Both the position numbers and the translations under genes were made by a program. Of a stretch of DNA of 64,000 nt, positions 42,548 to 53,540 are shown piece after piece. The stretch's first letter is position 1, and each line of letters opens with the position of its first letter. A model generated the notes under the pieces. The model saw nothing but the letters and a program-made list of their open reading frames with translations, was not told the origin of the DNA and ran no database searches. The stretch comes from Paratinospora sagittata (lineage: Eukaryota; Streptophyta; Magnoliopsida; Ranunculales; Menispermaceae). The DNA is taken from assembly GCA_035771175.1 (NCBI GenBank), contig CM069594.1:12524620-12588619 (forward strand), read 5' to 3'.

Positions 42548-43303
42548 CTTATGCTTAATCATAGTACGCAATAACTTTTCTTCTTCAACATGAGGCATCA
42601 AATATAGGTCCTTCCACACCAAGGGAGGGGGGTCATCTAAATTCTCCGCTTTGTCCACATAGTGCTCGAAGGCATCTTTTGGTGTAGGCTTCTCATAAGC
42701 CTTGGTAGCATACTCATCAATTACCCCCACAACATCAATCCAGTGGCAAGTATTCTTATTCTTGGGAGCTTTGGGTGTATTGTAGATCTTACACATCACT
42801 TTGTCTTCATTAACCCTCAAGGTAAGCTCACCAAGCTCCACATCTATCAATGCTCTCCCGGTAGCAAGGAATGGTCTCCCAAGTATCAAGGAAATTTCTC
42901 CATCCTCCTCCATGTCCAACACTACAAAATTCAAGAGGAATATAAACTTGTCCACCTTCACTAGCACATCCTTAATGATGCCCCGAGGGTATGTAAATGA
43001 TCGGTCTGCTAGTTGCAAATAGATTGTAGTGGACTTCACCTCACCAAGCCCCAATTTCCTGAAAATGGACAATGGCGTCAAATTAATGCTTGCACCTAAA
43101 TCACATAAAACATTATTAAAATTTAAAGGCCCAATGGTGTAAGGTATATTGAAACTCACCGAATTCTTCAACTTTTGTGGAAGCTTCTTCTGTATTATGA
43201 CACTACATTTTTCACTAAGCTTCACTGTCTTGAATTCCTCCAACTTTCTCTTCTTCAACATAACTTCCTTCATAAACTTCATGTAATTAGGCATTTGTTC
43301 CAA
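42545..43303 (-). CDS. Element F aspartic protease (Athila type), open frame
   Basis: A 252-codon open frame, part of a former gag-pol polyprotein, so the Met at 43303 is internal. MEQMPNYMKFMKEV..KKRKLEE and CSVIIQKKLPQKLKN form the gag/protease linker. FNNVLCDLGASINLTPLSIF carries the active site as D-L-G-A, the form usual in plant Athila proteases. LGLGEVKSTTIYLQLADRS and YPRGIIKDVLVKVDKFIF follow, and ILGRPFLATGRALIDV is the conserved hydrophobic-Gly-Arg partner motif. The protease would process gag and pol in the particle. The stop is supplied by the first bases of solo LTR E2; the original frame continues at 41011. This is the longest undamaged pol segment in the window. Confidence 0.85.
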   Translation of the reverse strand: MEQMPNYMKFMKEVMLKKRKLEEFKTVKLSEKCSVIIQKKLPQKLKNSVSFNIPYTIGPLNFNNVLCDLGASINLTPLSIFRKLGLGEVKSTTIYLQLADRSFTYPRGIIKDVLVKVDKFIFLLNFVVLDMEEDGEISLILGRPFLATGRALIDVELGELTLRVNEDKVMCKIYNTPKAPKNKNTCHWIDVVGVIDEYATKAYEKPTPKDAFEHYVDKAENLDDPPPLVWKDLYLMPHVEEEKLLRTMIKHK

Positions 43304-44655
43304 TGCATCTACAAAAGGAATGATAATATGATTTTTTTGAAAATTTCAAGAAACTTGACGAATTGCTCGTCAAGCTTTTTCTTTTGAAATCTTTGAGGAA
43401 ACGGAATATGAGTTTTGAGTTTAAGGGGGTTATCCGTGAATGTAATACAACCAGGCCGGTATGGCCTTTCTTGTGGTTTCTCCCCCTTGGATGGCTCATC
43501 TTCCTTCTCTTTAATTTGCTTGCTCTTGGTGCTAGGCTTTTCAGGTTCTTCACTAGGAGCTGATGATGATTCTATGCTTGGGCTATGAGGATCATACGCT
43601 TTTACTTCCTTCCCACTTCTCAAGGTAATGGCCTTACACTGCTATTTTGGGTTCACCTCGGTATTACTAGGTAGTGACCCCCTTTGTTGGGTATTCATGT
43701 TTGAAGCTAGTTGCCCCACTTGAACCTCCAAATTCTTTATAGATTCCCTTGTCTCCATCATGAATGAACCCAACACATCTTCCAAGGATGGCTTCTTCTC
43801 TTGAGCTTGAGTGTAGATGCCCAGTGGAGGTTGTAATGTATTTCTTGTATTCGCATAGGAGAAGTTCTTGTGGTTCCTAATGTTCAGGTGGGACTGATTT
43901 GGTACTCCTTGATTTCCTCTAAAATTATACCCCGATTGTTTATGTACTGAACTTGCTCCTCTTGTGCCTCTTTTCCTAGATATCCCATGTGTAAGGCCAC
44001 CGTTTTTTCAATAGAAGGTAGAGTTGCTGACGTATTAAGTGCAGCAAGCTGATGGATAGGCTAGACAATTGTGTAGAAAAAAATGATATCAGATCCGCCT
44101 CATGCGTTCCGGTTACCTTCTTTACCATAGATCTTGCACCCGAAACTTCATACGTGTTTGTGGCCATGTCTTCTAACAAAGTGAATGCCTCAGTGACTAT
44201 TTTTGTCAAAAATAAAACCACCGGCCACTGCATTAACCAATGTCCATGTGGAGAATATCATTACATTATAGAAGAGTTGGATCTGTAGCCAATTTTGGAA
44301 TCTGTGTTAAGGATACTTTCTTAACAACTCCTTGAATCTCTCCCATGCCTCATACAATGATTCAAACTCTTGTTGCTTGAATTGCCTAATCTTGGTTCTT
44401 AGGTTGGCGATCTTGGCGGAAGGAAATTATTTTTGTAGGAATTTATGCACCGTCTCGTGTCATGTTGCTATGCTCCCCTGTTGCAAATATGGCAACCATG
44501 CTCGGGCCTTATCCCTTAGAGAGAAAAGGAATAACCTTAATCTTATGGTGTCCTCAGTAACACTATTCATCTTGACCGTGTCACACATCTCCAAGAAGGT
44601 GGTGACGTGGATAGTAGGATCTCCAATAGGAGATCCCCCAAACTAATGTTGTTGA
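43304..44655 (-). pseudogene. Element F gag (Athila type), main part
   Basis: Minus-strand order from 44655: FGGSPIGDPTIHVTTFLEMC, VTEDTIRLRLFPFSLRDKA with RAWL, QQGSIAT, FESLYEAWERFKELLRKYP, AFTLLEDMATNTYEVSGARS, then NTLQPPLGIYTQAQEKKPSL with EDVL, QLASNMNTQQRGSLPSNTEV, CKAITLRSGKEVKAYDP and PFPQRFQKKKLDEQFVKFLE. This is the classical Athila gag, the capsid protein. In-frame stops occur near 44645 (CAG to TAG), 44461, 44427 and 44294. The N-terminus lies beyond the H2 insertion at 55452-55590. A Lys/Glu-rich segment (43440-43560) separates gag from protease. Confidence 0.85.
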
Positions 44656-46033
44656 TGTAATACCCTAGGTTTGCACAAAAAAAAAAAAAATCTTTGTTCG
44701 GGCACCTGCCCGAATGTTCAGGTGCCATTTTTTTTATATAAAGAACTCCTCCCCTCCTTATTTCTCACACCAAAATCACTTCTCCTTGTGATTTTTCTTC
44801 TCTTTTTCACTCATTCTAAGTTTTTGTCTTTTCTTTTGAGACTCTCTTTCTGAGACTCTCTGTGCGGAGCAACGCAGTTCTGCCCGGGGAAATGAGCCAG
44901 TTTTCAAATGAGTTTTTATCTGAAGGTGGGGAACGAAACATAGGTTTGCGTGTCTTATAACTTTTATTAAATTTTACATTCATTTATCATTATGTCTACT
45001 ATTCATTTACACTGCATTATTGCGTATAATGTTCATACTGTCATACTTATGCCTGTATATTTGGAGTTAATGTATTACACTATTATTATGCCGGATTAGT
45101 GGTCAATCTGGTTCAACCAGACTCAGTCTTGTCCTCAATAACTTTAAATAGTAAACGGGAGGCAGCGTGCTGCTCTAGACTATTGGTATTTAAGCAGACC
45201 TCGTGTCTCACCTCTCAACTAGAGATTGATCTGGTTGGTCTTATTTGAAAACTATCAGCTTATACAAGTAATACTGAATGTCCTAACCTTGCACGTAGTG
45301 ATACCGACCCTGATAAGGATCACTAAACGTTGTCAAATCCTGTCTAAATGTTAAAGTAAAGACCGGACCAGTTCATGCATTGACATCATACATAGCACCA
45401 CCTAGGGACGTATGTGGTTTATGATTCATAGAATAGTTAGAAGCGATGCTTGCTATTCATTATATTTCTTTGGAGATGGACGTACAATGAGAACCTGGCT
45501 ACTCCTGGGGAGGGACATTTGTATGTGAATCCAGAGCGTCGTTCTTGAGGAGGGACGTACAATGAGAACCCGACTACTCCTGGGGAGGGACATCTGTACG
45601 TGAACTCAGGCGATGTACAATTATGAAACCAATACGAGACGGTGTCATGCCTACATACATATTGGATTGATTATGATGCTCTGATGTGTATTTAAGATAT
45701 TTGATTATGAATTTTGCTTTATTAATTGTTATATTTAAGAACTATTTTACCCACTGAGCGTGTAGCTCACCCTGTTGTTGTCCAATTTTTCACAGGAGAT
45801 TAGGGTAGACTGGGTGCAGGTTTTTGGGCCCACATTTTGTACCCTTTGTATTATTCACTGGGGATATTGGGAGAATGTTCCCTTATCTATTTTATGTACA
45901 AATATATTATGAAATTAATGAAATCGTACTTGTACCTAATCGTGTTTACGCGCACTCAATTATTGTTAAAATGCATTCGCGCCCCGTCCGTGAGTGTCCC
46001 GTCGGTTTAGGCGCGTCCGGGCGGGGTGTGACA
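44656..46033 (+). repeat. H2 5' LTR
   Basis: 1378 bp, TGTAATACCCTAGG...GGGGTGTGACA. TATA box TATATAAAG at 44736. The 75-bp unit is present twice (about 45476 and 45551). It differs visibly from the 3' LTR (for example the CCTGCCCGAATGTTC segment near 44706 is absent there), so the insertion is not very recent. Confidence 0.96.
44736..44744 (+). promoter_or_regulatory. TATA box of H2 5' LTR
   Basis: TATATAAAG after a T-rich run. The matching site in the 3' LTR is at 54152. Confidence 0.55.
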
Positions 46034-46388
46034 TTTAATGATATCAGAGTGTAAGGTCCATATAGTTGAAATTTATATTAAATATATATCTAGAAAACTA
46101 TAGAGTTTTTTTTTTTATATAGTTTAGAATTATATATATATAGTTATGATTTATGAAAACTATATATATAGTTATGATTTATTATAGTTATGATTAAATA
46201 TATATATCTATATATCTATGAATATATGAGATATATATATCATATTGCTAGTGGAAAATTTGGATTAAATGATGACATAAACATCAAGAGAAAAATAGAA
46301 AATATTGTCCAACGGACAAAGCATAAATCTTAAAAATGTTAGGAATATATTTTGTGTCTTTCACAAGTTTATTTTCCTCAGCAAAATA
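46034..46388 (+). other. H2 PBS and AT-rich leader
   Basis: TGATATCAGAGTG (46039-46051) is a decayed initiator tRNA-Met PBS. It is followed by a long run of TATA-rich microsatellite-like sequence (about 46070-46240) and a short leader to the accessory ORF. No coding sequence seen. Confidence 0.75.
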
Positions 46389-47760
46389 ATGGCCTCAAGT
46401 GAAGGAACGACTTCCGGTAGTAGGGAACCAATTCCCACCAGACTCAAGGAATTGTCCAAAAGGGAGGTTATGACTATGAGGAGTATCGACAATAGAGATC
46501 TCCACCTCCATCCGATCCTTCACGAAAAACTCGCAATACTGGGGTGGTTGAACATAACAAAAGTTGAGGGTCACGTCTCTTACAACTTGATGAAATCCTT
46601 CTACGAAGCCATGAATTGCGTAGGACTTCAAGAAGATGGGATCAGCCCTGTTTTAGAGACAACGGTCAGGGAACAAAGATTTTTATCAACGTCGAAATTA
46701 TTGCACGACTTATGGAGATTCCGATTGAAGATAGAATCATTGACCCACACGAACCCTTGACAATTGCAGAGATTGCAGAGTCCAACGAACAGTTGTTCAA
46801 TTCCTTCGCCAAAAACCCAGTACACCCAATCAACGTACGCCCACCTCCCAAACAATCTCCTTAAACCACGTCTTGCCGGCCTTGGAAAGATCGTATTCGG
46901 CAACATCTTGCCGGAAAAGGTGGCTGGAGGTGCTATGTCAAGGGCTCAACTTCTCGTGCTATATTGCATAGAGAAGAAAATTAAGGTCTCCTTACCTCAC
47001 ATCATCATCCAACAAATGTTGCGAGTGATTCAAAACCCTTTAAGGAAGGAACTCCTCGGCTACGGAGTCTTGAACATGAGGATGTTGTACGAGGCAAACG
47101 TCAACATTTTTGATGAGTCATCGAAGCAGATCACTGAAGCAGTTACAACACCCTCTATCTTCAAGATATTTGTCATAAGTGGAGGGGTAACTGACGAGGA
47201 AGTATTTGGCGCGACTTTAGGAGGAAATAGCGAAAGAATTAGAGACGAAAATGGATGTTGTTACCGAAAAAGTCGACGTAAGATTCCTGTTAGGGAGGTA
47301 CCAAATAACGAGCCAAACCAGAACCCTACGTCAACCCAGCCTCGAATAATGATCCAACCGAGCACCTGTTCTCTAAGGAAGATTTATTTGCCAACCTAAA
47401 TCAACCTCAACCAAATCAGGATAGACAAGAAGTTCCAGCAAATCCACCTTCCTGGAACATGCCAACTCAAGGCAATACTACATACCAAAGGTTTCCAACT
47501 CCTGAAGTACCGTATCGGCTAGTTCCACAAGTTTCGGTGAACCAACAACAACAAAATTTTGTGGCACCAAATCTTGGAAGACAGGGCATCCCAATGAGCC
47601 CATGGTTTCAAGACTTTTCAACCCAAGCATATCCAAATGTCCAAGGGGTTCCAGTTATGAAATCCCCATACAATCAAAACAACTACCCCACACCTACGAG
47701 TCAACAGTACGGCCAATACTTTCCACCAATGCCTACGGCCTACCCTGCACCTATGAGATA
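46389..47760 (+). pseudogene. H2 accessory ORF upstream of gag (PF20167-like)
   Basis: Starts MASSEGTTSGSREP at 46389. Recognisable blocks, with frameshifts between them: HPILHEKLAILGWLNITKVE and YNLMKSFYEAMNC; a block TKIFINVEIIARLMEIP in another frame (about 46673-46723); ERIVF/GKIVFGNILPEKVAGG, RAQLLVLYCIEKKIKVSLPH and LGYGVLNMRMLYEANVNIFD (46885-47120). Then a polar linker and a Pro/Gln/Tyr-rich tail (47400-47760). The block order GW-Y..L..FY, 'V.G..I.I....I', L.LYCI..K.K..LPH, LGYG is the same as in ORF2 of A and C, so I place it in the same family (PF20167-like). Chromoviruses do not normally carry a gene here. Function unknown. Confidence 0.65.
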
Positions 47761-48756
47761 GTCAAACCATCAACCATCGATGGGGAAATTGACTAACCCA
47801 TTTGAGCAGTTAAACGTGATAATAGCTAGTATTGCTCGGATATAGGAGACTCAAAATACTTTGTTAACACGTATGCAAAACGTCGAAGAACAATGAGCAA
47901 ATTCTCAACCTTCTTTTAGTAGTCTTTCTGTACCTAGCAGGAGGTCTAGAAGGAGCAATAGTAGGCACGAAAATCAGGAATGATCACTGGCTTTGTAAAA
48001 AAATATTTTATATATGATTGAAATGTTTTGTTTAAGACTATCTTTGGTGGGCCGACTTACAACCATTCTTTCTTTTGTATCACTACCTTTGGAGTGGTAT
48101 GGGACACAACAAAATTGGAGGATACTAAATAAAATGTGAAAGTAAGAAAACCCACGACCTTGTATGAAAAAAACATTTGGAGAAAGTTGCATTACTAACA
48201 TTATCATTAAGTTCACACAGTATGGGACGAGTAAACTTGGACGATACTATTAGTGAACTAGTATTCAGCCGATGTTTTATAGAGACCGTGTTCATACAAC
48301 TTAACTTGGTCGACACCCTTATTACCAAATTCATGTGGTATGGGACACATGAATTTGGATAATAGTCGAAAAGACTAAACGAAAGAGTTTGAATACATAA
48401 GATTACGATAAAACGTTAGATTAGGATATTTGCCGAGGCAAATCTTAGAATTCTTATGAGTCGAATGAATTTTCAATGAAATATATATGTATGTTCACAA
48501 AAACCAGAACCAAAACATTTGAAATACTTGCAAAGTTTTATACTTATTATATAAACATTCTAACCTTGTTTTACACCATGGCCAAACATACGAGGCACAT
48601 AAGATTCTTTGATTCCTCAACAAAAACCTTACACTATACTTAGAAAAATAGGTGGTTTTTATATTACTCTCGAAATTGTTGTTGAGAATACCATAACATT
48701 ATACTTGGCTACAATTTCCTAAATCATGATTTTACTTTCTCCTTGCCAGTGAGAAA
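47761..48756 (+). other. H2 spacer between accessory ORF and gag, with three hairpins
   Basis: No ORF above noise. Three hairpins share the loop GTATGGGA: 48088-48113, 48208-48239 and 48325-48358. The last has a perfect 13-bp stem CCAAATTCATGTG/CACATGAATTTGG. They lie about 120 bases apart, each followed by a TTGGA.GATA-like stretch. Being in the RNA leader of gag, they could act in packaging or translation (inference). Confidence 0.7.
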
Positions 48757-49971
48757 ATGCAAACCAGGAAGAGAGGAAGGTCACATACTGTCCGTCCAAT
48801 AGAGGAGGCACCTCCTGAGATACAGAACCAGGAACCGTCGCCTCCAACGACAACATAGGCCACACCTGACACTACTACTACGTCTGGGCAGGCAGTGCCA
48901 CCCCAACCCACACCCTTTGCCATGCCTTCGAGTATGAAAGTCTTCTTCACCGAATTTATCTAGAAGATGAAAGTAACAGTTCAGACGGCCATTCGTGATA
49001 CCGCGGCCAATCAGGTTGTCACTGTTCAGGCACCGGTGAGATCTGGGTCGAAGACTCAAACCGACAAGATTACGAAATACAAGAGGCTACAACCTCTTAC
49101 TTTTGCTGGCACCATTGATGCTGAAGAGGTGCAGAAATGGCTGGATGAGTCAAAGAAGGCTCTCGATGCAATGAGAGTCGATGAGGCTCGAAAGATTCCA
49201 CTTACGACCTACCAACTTATTGGTGGAGCAAATACATGGTGGATAACAGTAAAGGAAGACCCAAGGGTCAACACTACGGACATGACTTGGCAACAGCTCG
49301 AGTCATTGTTTATTGATGAGTACTTCCCAGGCGTTGTGAAGAGGCAGAAGCACGAGGAGTTTGCCAAACTATACCAAGGCGGCATGACAGTCAAGGAGTA
49401 TGCTAGCAAGTTTAAAGAATTATTGGTCTACTCTCTCTCCACCATCTCAACGGAGCAAGATAAGACCGAGAAATTCTACAATGGCCTTCGTCCTGACATT
49501 CAACAAGCCTTGTCGATCTTGGATCTCAAGATTTATAGGGAGGTCGTTGACAAGGCCATGAGCTTTGAGCAGGAGAAGATTGTGCAGGAGCAGAGATTGA
49601 ATAGGGGAAAATGGCCTGCAACGTTTTCCCAACAAGGCTCGGAACAGGGCAACAAGAAGAAACCCTACCCAGCCTTCCTAACCCCTGTTAAGAAGAATGA
49701 GGCCACGACACCTGTGGCTGAACCATCTAACCTTGGCCAGCAGGGTTTTCGCAATCATGGCCGCGGAGGCAGTAATGGCAGGGGTGGTCATCGAAACGGC
49801 AATGGCAGAGGTGGTGGTCAGAACCACAATCAACATGGCCAACAGAACCATCAGCAGCAGAGGCTGACGTGTTACAACTGCGGCCAACAGGGCCATGTAA
49901 GAAATGCCTGTCCCTCACCTTCAGCAACCTATTCCCGTTGTTCCAGTCCAACAAGCACCACCTGCTTTTAA
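48757..49971 (+). pseudogene. H2 gag (Retrotrans_gag type with zinc knuckle)
   Basis: Starts MQTRKRGRSHTV at 48757. TAG stops at 48856 and 48961 interrupt the N-terminal region, then it is open from 48967 for 334 codons. The capsid domain shows LQPLTFAGTIDAEEVQKWLD, ANTWWITVKED, QQLESLFIDEYFPG, EEFAKLYQGGMTVKEYASKF and KTEKFYNGLRPDIQQAL. The tail is Gly/Arg/Asn/Gln-rich with the CCHC knuckle CYNCGQQGHVRNAC (49870-49911). Gag forms the particle and binds RNA. The frame runs out at 49971 because one base is inserted after the knuckle relative to H1 (about 49913-49916), shifting it away from protease. Both stops could be former CAG codons. Confidence 0.88.
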
Positions 49972-50330
49972 TGCCAAACCCAGGTAGAACCAGCAGAACC
50001 TGGGGCAACAAAACCAGGGCAGAGCATTTGCTATCGCTCAACAACCCCTCCCAGACAACAATGTAGTCAAAGGTACATTCCCCTTGTTCAATGCAAAGGT
50101 GCATGTGTTGTTCAATTCGGGTGCTACGCATTCTTTTATATCGTCTGCATTGGTAAGACATTTAGGGTTGCATCCTGAACCCACATAAATTACAATCCAT
50201 GTCACATCACCTTTAGGATCTAGTACTGACGTGAATTTGCAGTGTTCTCGATGTGAGCTTCGAATGGCAGAACAAATAATATATGCAGATCTTTTTGTGA
50301 TGGACATTGAAGACTTCGACATCATCCTCG
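49914..50330 (+). pseudogene. H2 protease region (broken)
   Basis: In the frame after the knuckle: LQQPIPVVPVQQAPP, a stop near 49985 (CAG to TAG), AFAIAQQPLPDNNVV and the active-site segment VHVLFNSGATHSFISSALVR (about 50099-50158). Asn replaces the catalytic Asp of D[ST]GA, so this copy is inactive; H1 keeps the Asp but loses the Gly. It continues as HLGLHPEPT then a stop near 50186, NLQCSRCELRMAEQIIYADL and FVMDIEDFDIILDMDLL. Confidence 0.8.
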
Positions 50331-51995
50331 ACATGGACTTGCTCGCACCACTGAATGTAAAGATCGATTGTATGAAGAAGCAAGTTCAGTTAACCTTGCC
50401 CACAGGGGAGTTTGCCAAGATTCAGGGAATAAGGAAATGGATACACAACTCGACTGCTGCACTTCTCAAGGCACAGCTTCGAGCTCTATCCCTTGGTGAT
50501 GAAAATGAATCACCAGCACTGTACCCTCTCAAAGTACACGATGTTTCCGTAATATCTGAATTCCCAATAGTTTTTCTAAATGACCTTCCTGGTCTACCTA
50601 CGGTTAGGGAATTCGATTTTGAAATCAATCTCATACCTGGGACCAGTCCTATCTCAATTCCACCATATAAAATGTCAAATGTCGAGCTCGTCGAATTGGA
50701 CAAACAATTGAAGGAATTAGAGAGTAATGGCTTTATCAGAAAAAGTTCATCACCCTGGGGCGCTCCAGTTCTGTTTGTTCGCAAAAAGGATGGTTCCTTA
50801 TGACTTTGCATCGACTATCGCAAGCTGAATAACGTCACCATTAAGAACAGATACCCATTGCCCAGGATCGATGACTTGTTCGACCAACTTAGAGATGCCA
50901 AATACTTCTCTAAGATCGATTTACGATCCGGTTCTCACCAACTCCGGATCTGAGAGTCGGACATTACCAAGACAGCATTCAGAACTCGATACGGTAACTA
51001 TGAGTTCTTGGTCATGTCGTTCGGTCTAACAAATGCACTTGTTGCATTCATGGATTTGATGAACCGCATCTTCATGTTATACTTAGATTGATTTGTGGTG
51101 GTTTTTGTGGACGATATCTTGATATATTCCTCAACCGAAGAAGACCATAAGATACATCTGAAGATAGTCCTCCAGGCCTTGAAAAGCCACCAGTTGTATG
51201 CAAAGTTGAGTAAGTGCAAATTTTGGGCAAAACAAGTTCAATTCCTAGGCCATGTGGTTTCAAGCAATGGCATTGAGGTCGATCCTTCTAAGGTTGAAAT
51301 GGTTTTAAACTGGAAGCAGCCTACCACTGTTACTCAAATTAGGAGTTTTCTTGGTTTGGCTGGCTATTACAGACGCTTCATCAAGGACTTCTCAAAGATT
51401 GTTGAACCTATGACAAAGCTCACTCGAAAAGACGTGCGATTCATCTGGAATCCCGCCTGTGAAACATCATTTCAGGAATTGAAGAAGCGCCTCACGACGG
51501 TACCAGTACTCATCACTCCAAGAAATGCACTTGGATTTTCACTATACACCGGTGCCTCTCTCCAAGGCTTAGGTGCCACTAAAGCAAGAAGGCCAAGTTG
51601 TAGCATATGCCTCGAGGCAACTGAAGATTCATGAGGGCAATTACCCAACAGATGACTTGGAACTTGCAGCTGTCGTATTGCACTGAAGCTGTGGCGTCAT
51701 TACCTATACGGTGAACGATTTGAGGTCTTCTCGGATCACAAGAGTCTTAAGTACATCTACACCCAGAGAGACCTAAACCTCCGACAAAAACGATGGTTGG
51801 AATTCTTGAAAGATTATGACTTTCAACTCCAGTACCATCCTGGTAAGGCCAATGTTGTGGCTGATGCCCTGAGTAGAAAATCTTATGTTGCTTGCACTCT
51901 TAACTTTGAAATGGGGAAGTTGGCTACAGAGATGGAGAATTTTAACCTACAACTGATCGAGGAGGGAACAAGATCACTACTTTCTCAATTGTTAG
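50231..51995 (+). pseudogene. H2 reverse transcriptase - RNase H (broken)
   Basis: Open from 50231 through the RT fingers ([20 protein letters not shown]) to a TGA at 50801, a CGA codon in H1. Further TGAs at 50951 (CGA in H1) and 51089 (shared with H1), then [20 protein letters not shown] with the catalytic [22 protein letters not shown] and [18 protein letters not shown], into the RNase H part. A two-base difference near 51575 shifts the frame within GLGA..K. YASRQL-type sequence follows in another frame. [19 protein letters not shown] (about 51833-51889) closes RNase H. The order is normal for chromovirus pol. Confidence 0.9.
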
Positions 51996-53001
51996 CCAAC
52001 TCTGAGCTGGTTCGAAAGATTTCAGCAGCTCAAGCCAACGACCCTATGTTAATGGAGAAACGCAAACTTCTACTCAGCGGACAGGACCTTCATCACTGGT
52101 CGGTCTTTGAAGACGGGAACGTTTTCTATAAAAAACGTCTCTGTCTACCGAACGATCCTGAGGTTCAGAAAGAAGTGCTCACTGAAATGCACTGTTCGAG
52201 GTTCGCTATGCATCCTGGGGGTGACAAGATGTACAAGGATGTCAAGAGAAAATTCTGGTTTTCTGGAATGAAAAAGGCGATTGCACACTTCGTTGCTCGA
52301 TGTCTCGTTTGCCAGCAAGTTAAGGTAGAATGAAGACTTTCCTCTAGACTTCTCCAGCAATTACCAATTGGAGAATGGAAGTGGGAGAACATCGCAATGG
52401 ATTTTGTTACGGCCTTGCCTCGAAATAATAAAGGGCAAAATGCTATCTGGGTTATCATTGATAGACTTACAAAGTCTGCACACTTTTTGCTAATAAAGTT
52501 CACGGATAACCCCGCCAAACTTGCCGAACAATATGAAAGAGAGATCGTATGCCTCCATGGCATACCACTCATGATCGTCTCTGATCGAGACCCTCGATTC
52601 ATATCAAAGTTTTGGCAAAGCTTCTAGAGTAGAATGGGCTCTAAGATCACCATGAGCACAACCTTTCACCTTCAGACTAATGGACAGTCAGAACGTCTTA
52701 TCCAAATCTTGGAAGACATGTTACGGTGTTGCATTTTGGACTTTCATGACGGATGGAAAAAATACTTACATTTAGCTGAGTTTGCATACAACAACTACCA
52801 AACTAGTATCGACATGGCACCGTACGAGGCTCTCTATGGTCGCCCTTACAGATCTTCGGTATACTGGTTAGATATGGCAGATCGACCGCAGTTGGGCCCT
52901 GACCTAGTTCAAGAGACTTCTGAGAAGATTACACTAGTAAAAGAGCGACTTCGTGTTGCACAAAGTCGACAGAAGAGCTATGCTGACAAGCAGAGGTAGC
53001 C
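51996..53001 (+). pseudogene. H2 integrase (broken)
   Basis: The zinc-binding domain is complete in this copy: H (HCSRFAMH) at about 52190-52213 and CLVCQQV at about 52302-52322, giving HHCC. A stop at 52331 interrupts, then the catalytic core: MDFVTALPRNNKGQNAIWVI (first Asp, about 52398), GIPLMIVSDRDPRF (second Asp, about 52578) and TNGQSERLIQILEDML (Glu, about 52677-52725). Stops at 52625 and 52998 remain. YQTSIDMAPYEALYGRPYRS and SEKITLVKERLRVAQSRQKS are the usual C-terminal core helices. The DDE triad is intact, but not in one frame. Confidence 0.88.
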
Positions 53002-53009
53002 TCTAGAAT

Positions 53010-53444
53010 TTGATAATGGGGGACTTGGTTTTTCTAAAAGTTCAGCCCACAAGAGGTGTCAAATGCTTTGGGATCAAAGGAAAGCTTTCCCCATGGTATA
53101 TCGATCCATTTCAGATCATTGAACGTATTGGCAAACTTGCTTATCGTTTGTCCCTTCCATTGTCCATGTGTAAGGTTCATGACGTTTTTCACGTATCCAT
53201 GTTTCGAAAGTATCACCTTGATCTTTCGCATATCATCCCTCTAGTCGAGGTTCGGGTTGAAGAAGGAAATAGGTATCAGGAGAGAGCGATACAGATTTTG
53301 GATAGAAAAGCTCAAGAACTAAGGCGACGTAGCATACCACTTGTGAAGGTGCTCTGGGATCACCACGGAGTAGAGGAAACAACATGGGAACTAGAAACAA
53401 CAATTAATCAGAAATACCCTAAATTATTTTCTAGTAATAACTGA
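53010..53444 (+). pseudogene. H2 integrase C-terminal domain and chromodomain
   Basis: An open 144-codon frame: GDLVFLKVQPTRGVKCFG (the GD.V.L strand of the integrase C-terminal domain), SPWYIDPFQIIERIGKLAYR, KVHDVFHVSMFRKYHLD and a chromodomain-like end VKVLWDHHGVEETTWELETT, followed by NQKYPKLFSSN and the stop at 53442. The aromatic cage is only partly recognisable, so histone binding is inferred from family resemblance. It follows the integrase core after a stop at 52998, where Trp may have been lost (TAG). Confidence 0.85.
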
Positions 53445-53540
53445 TGTTGCGATACATTGTACTATTTCACTTATCAATAAAATGATGAAACTTTGGTTAC
53501 AAATATCTTAATACATCGTTTCACTTGAATAACTATGCAG

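Noticed and set aside
46070..46240. TATATA-rich stretch as a promoter or matrix-attachment region
   Set aside because: Simple-sequence expansion in the H2 leader. Nothing beyond base composition supports a regulatory role.
48732..49059. Gly/Val-rich minus-strand ORFs
   Set aside because: Antisense shadow of the Pro/Thr-rich N-terminus of H2 gag.
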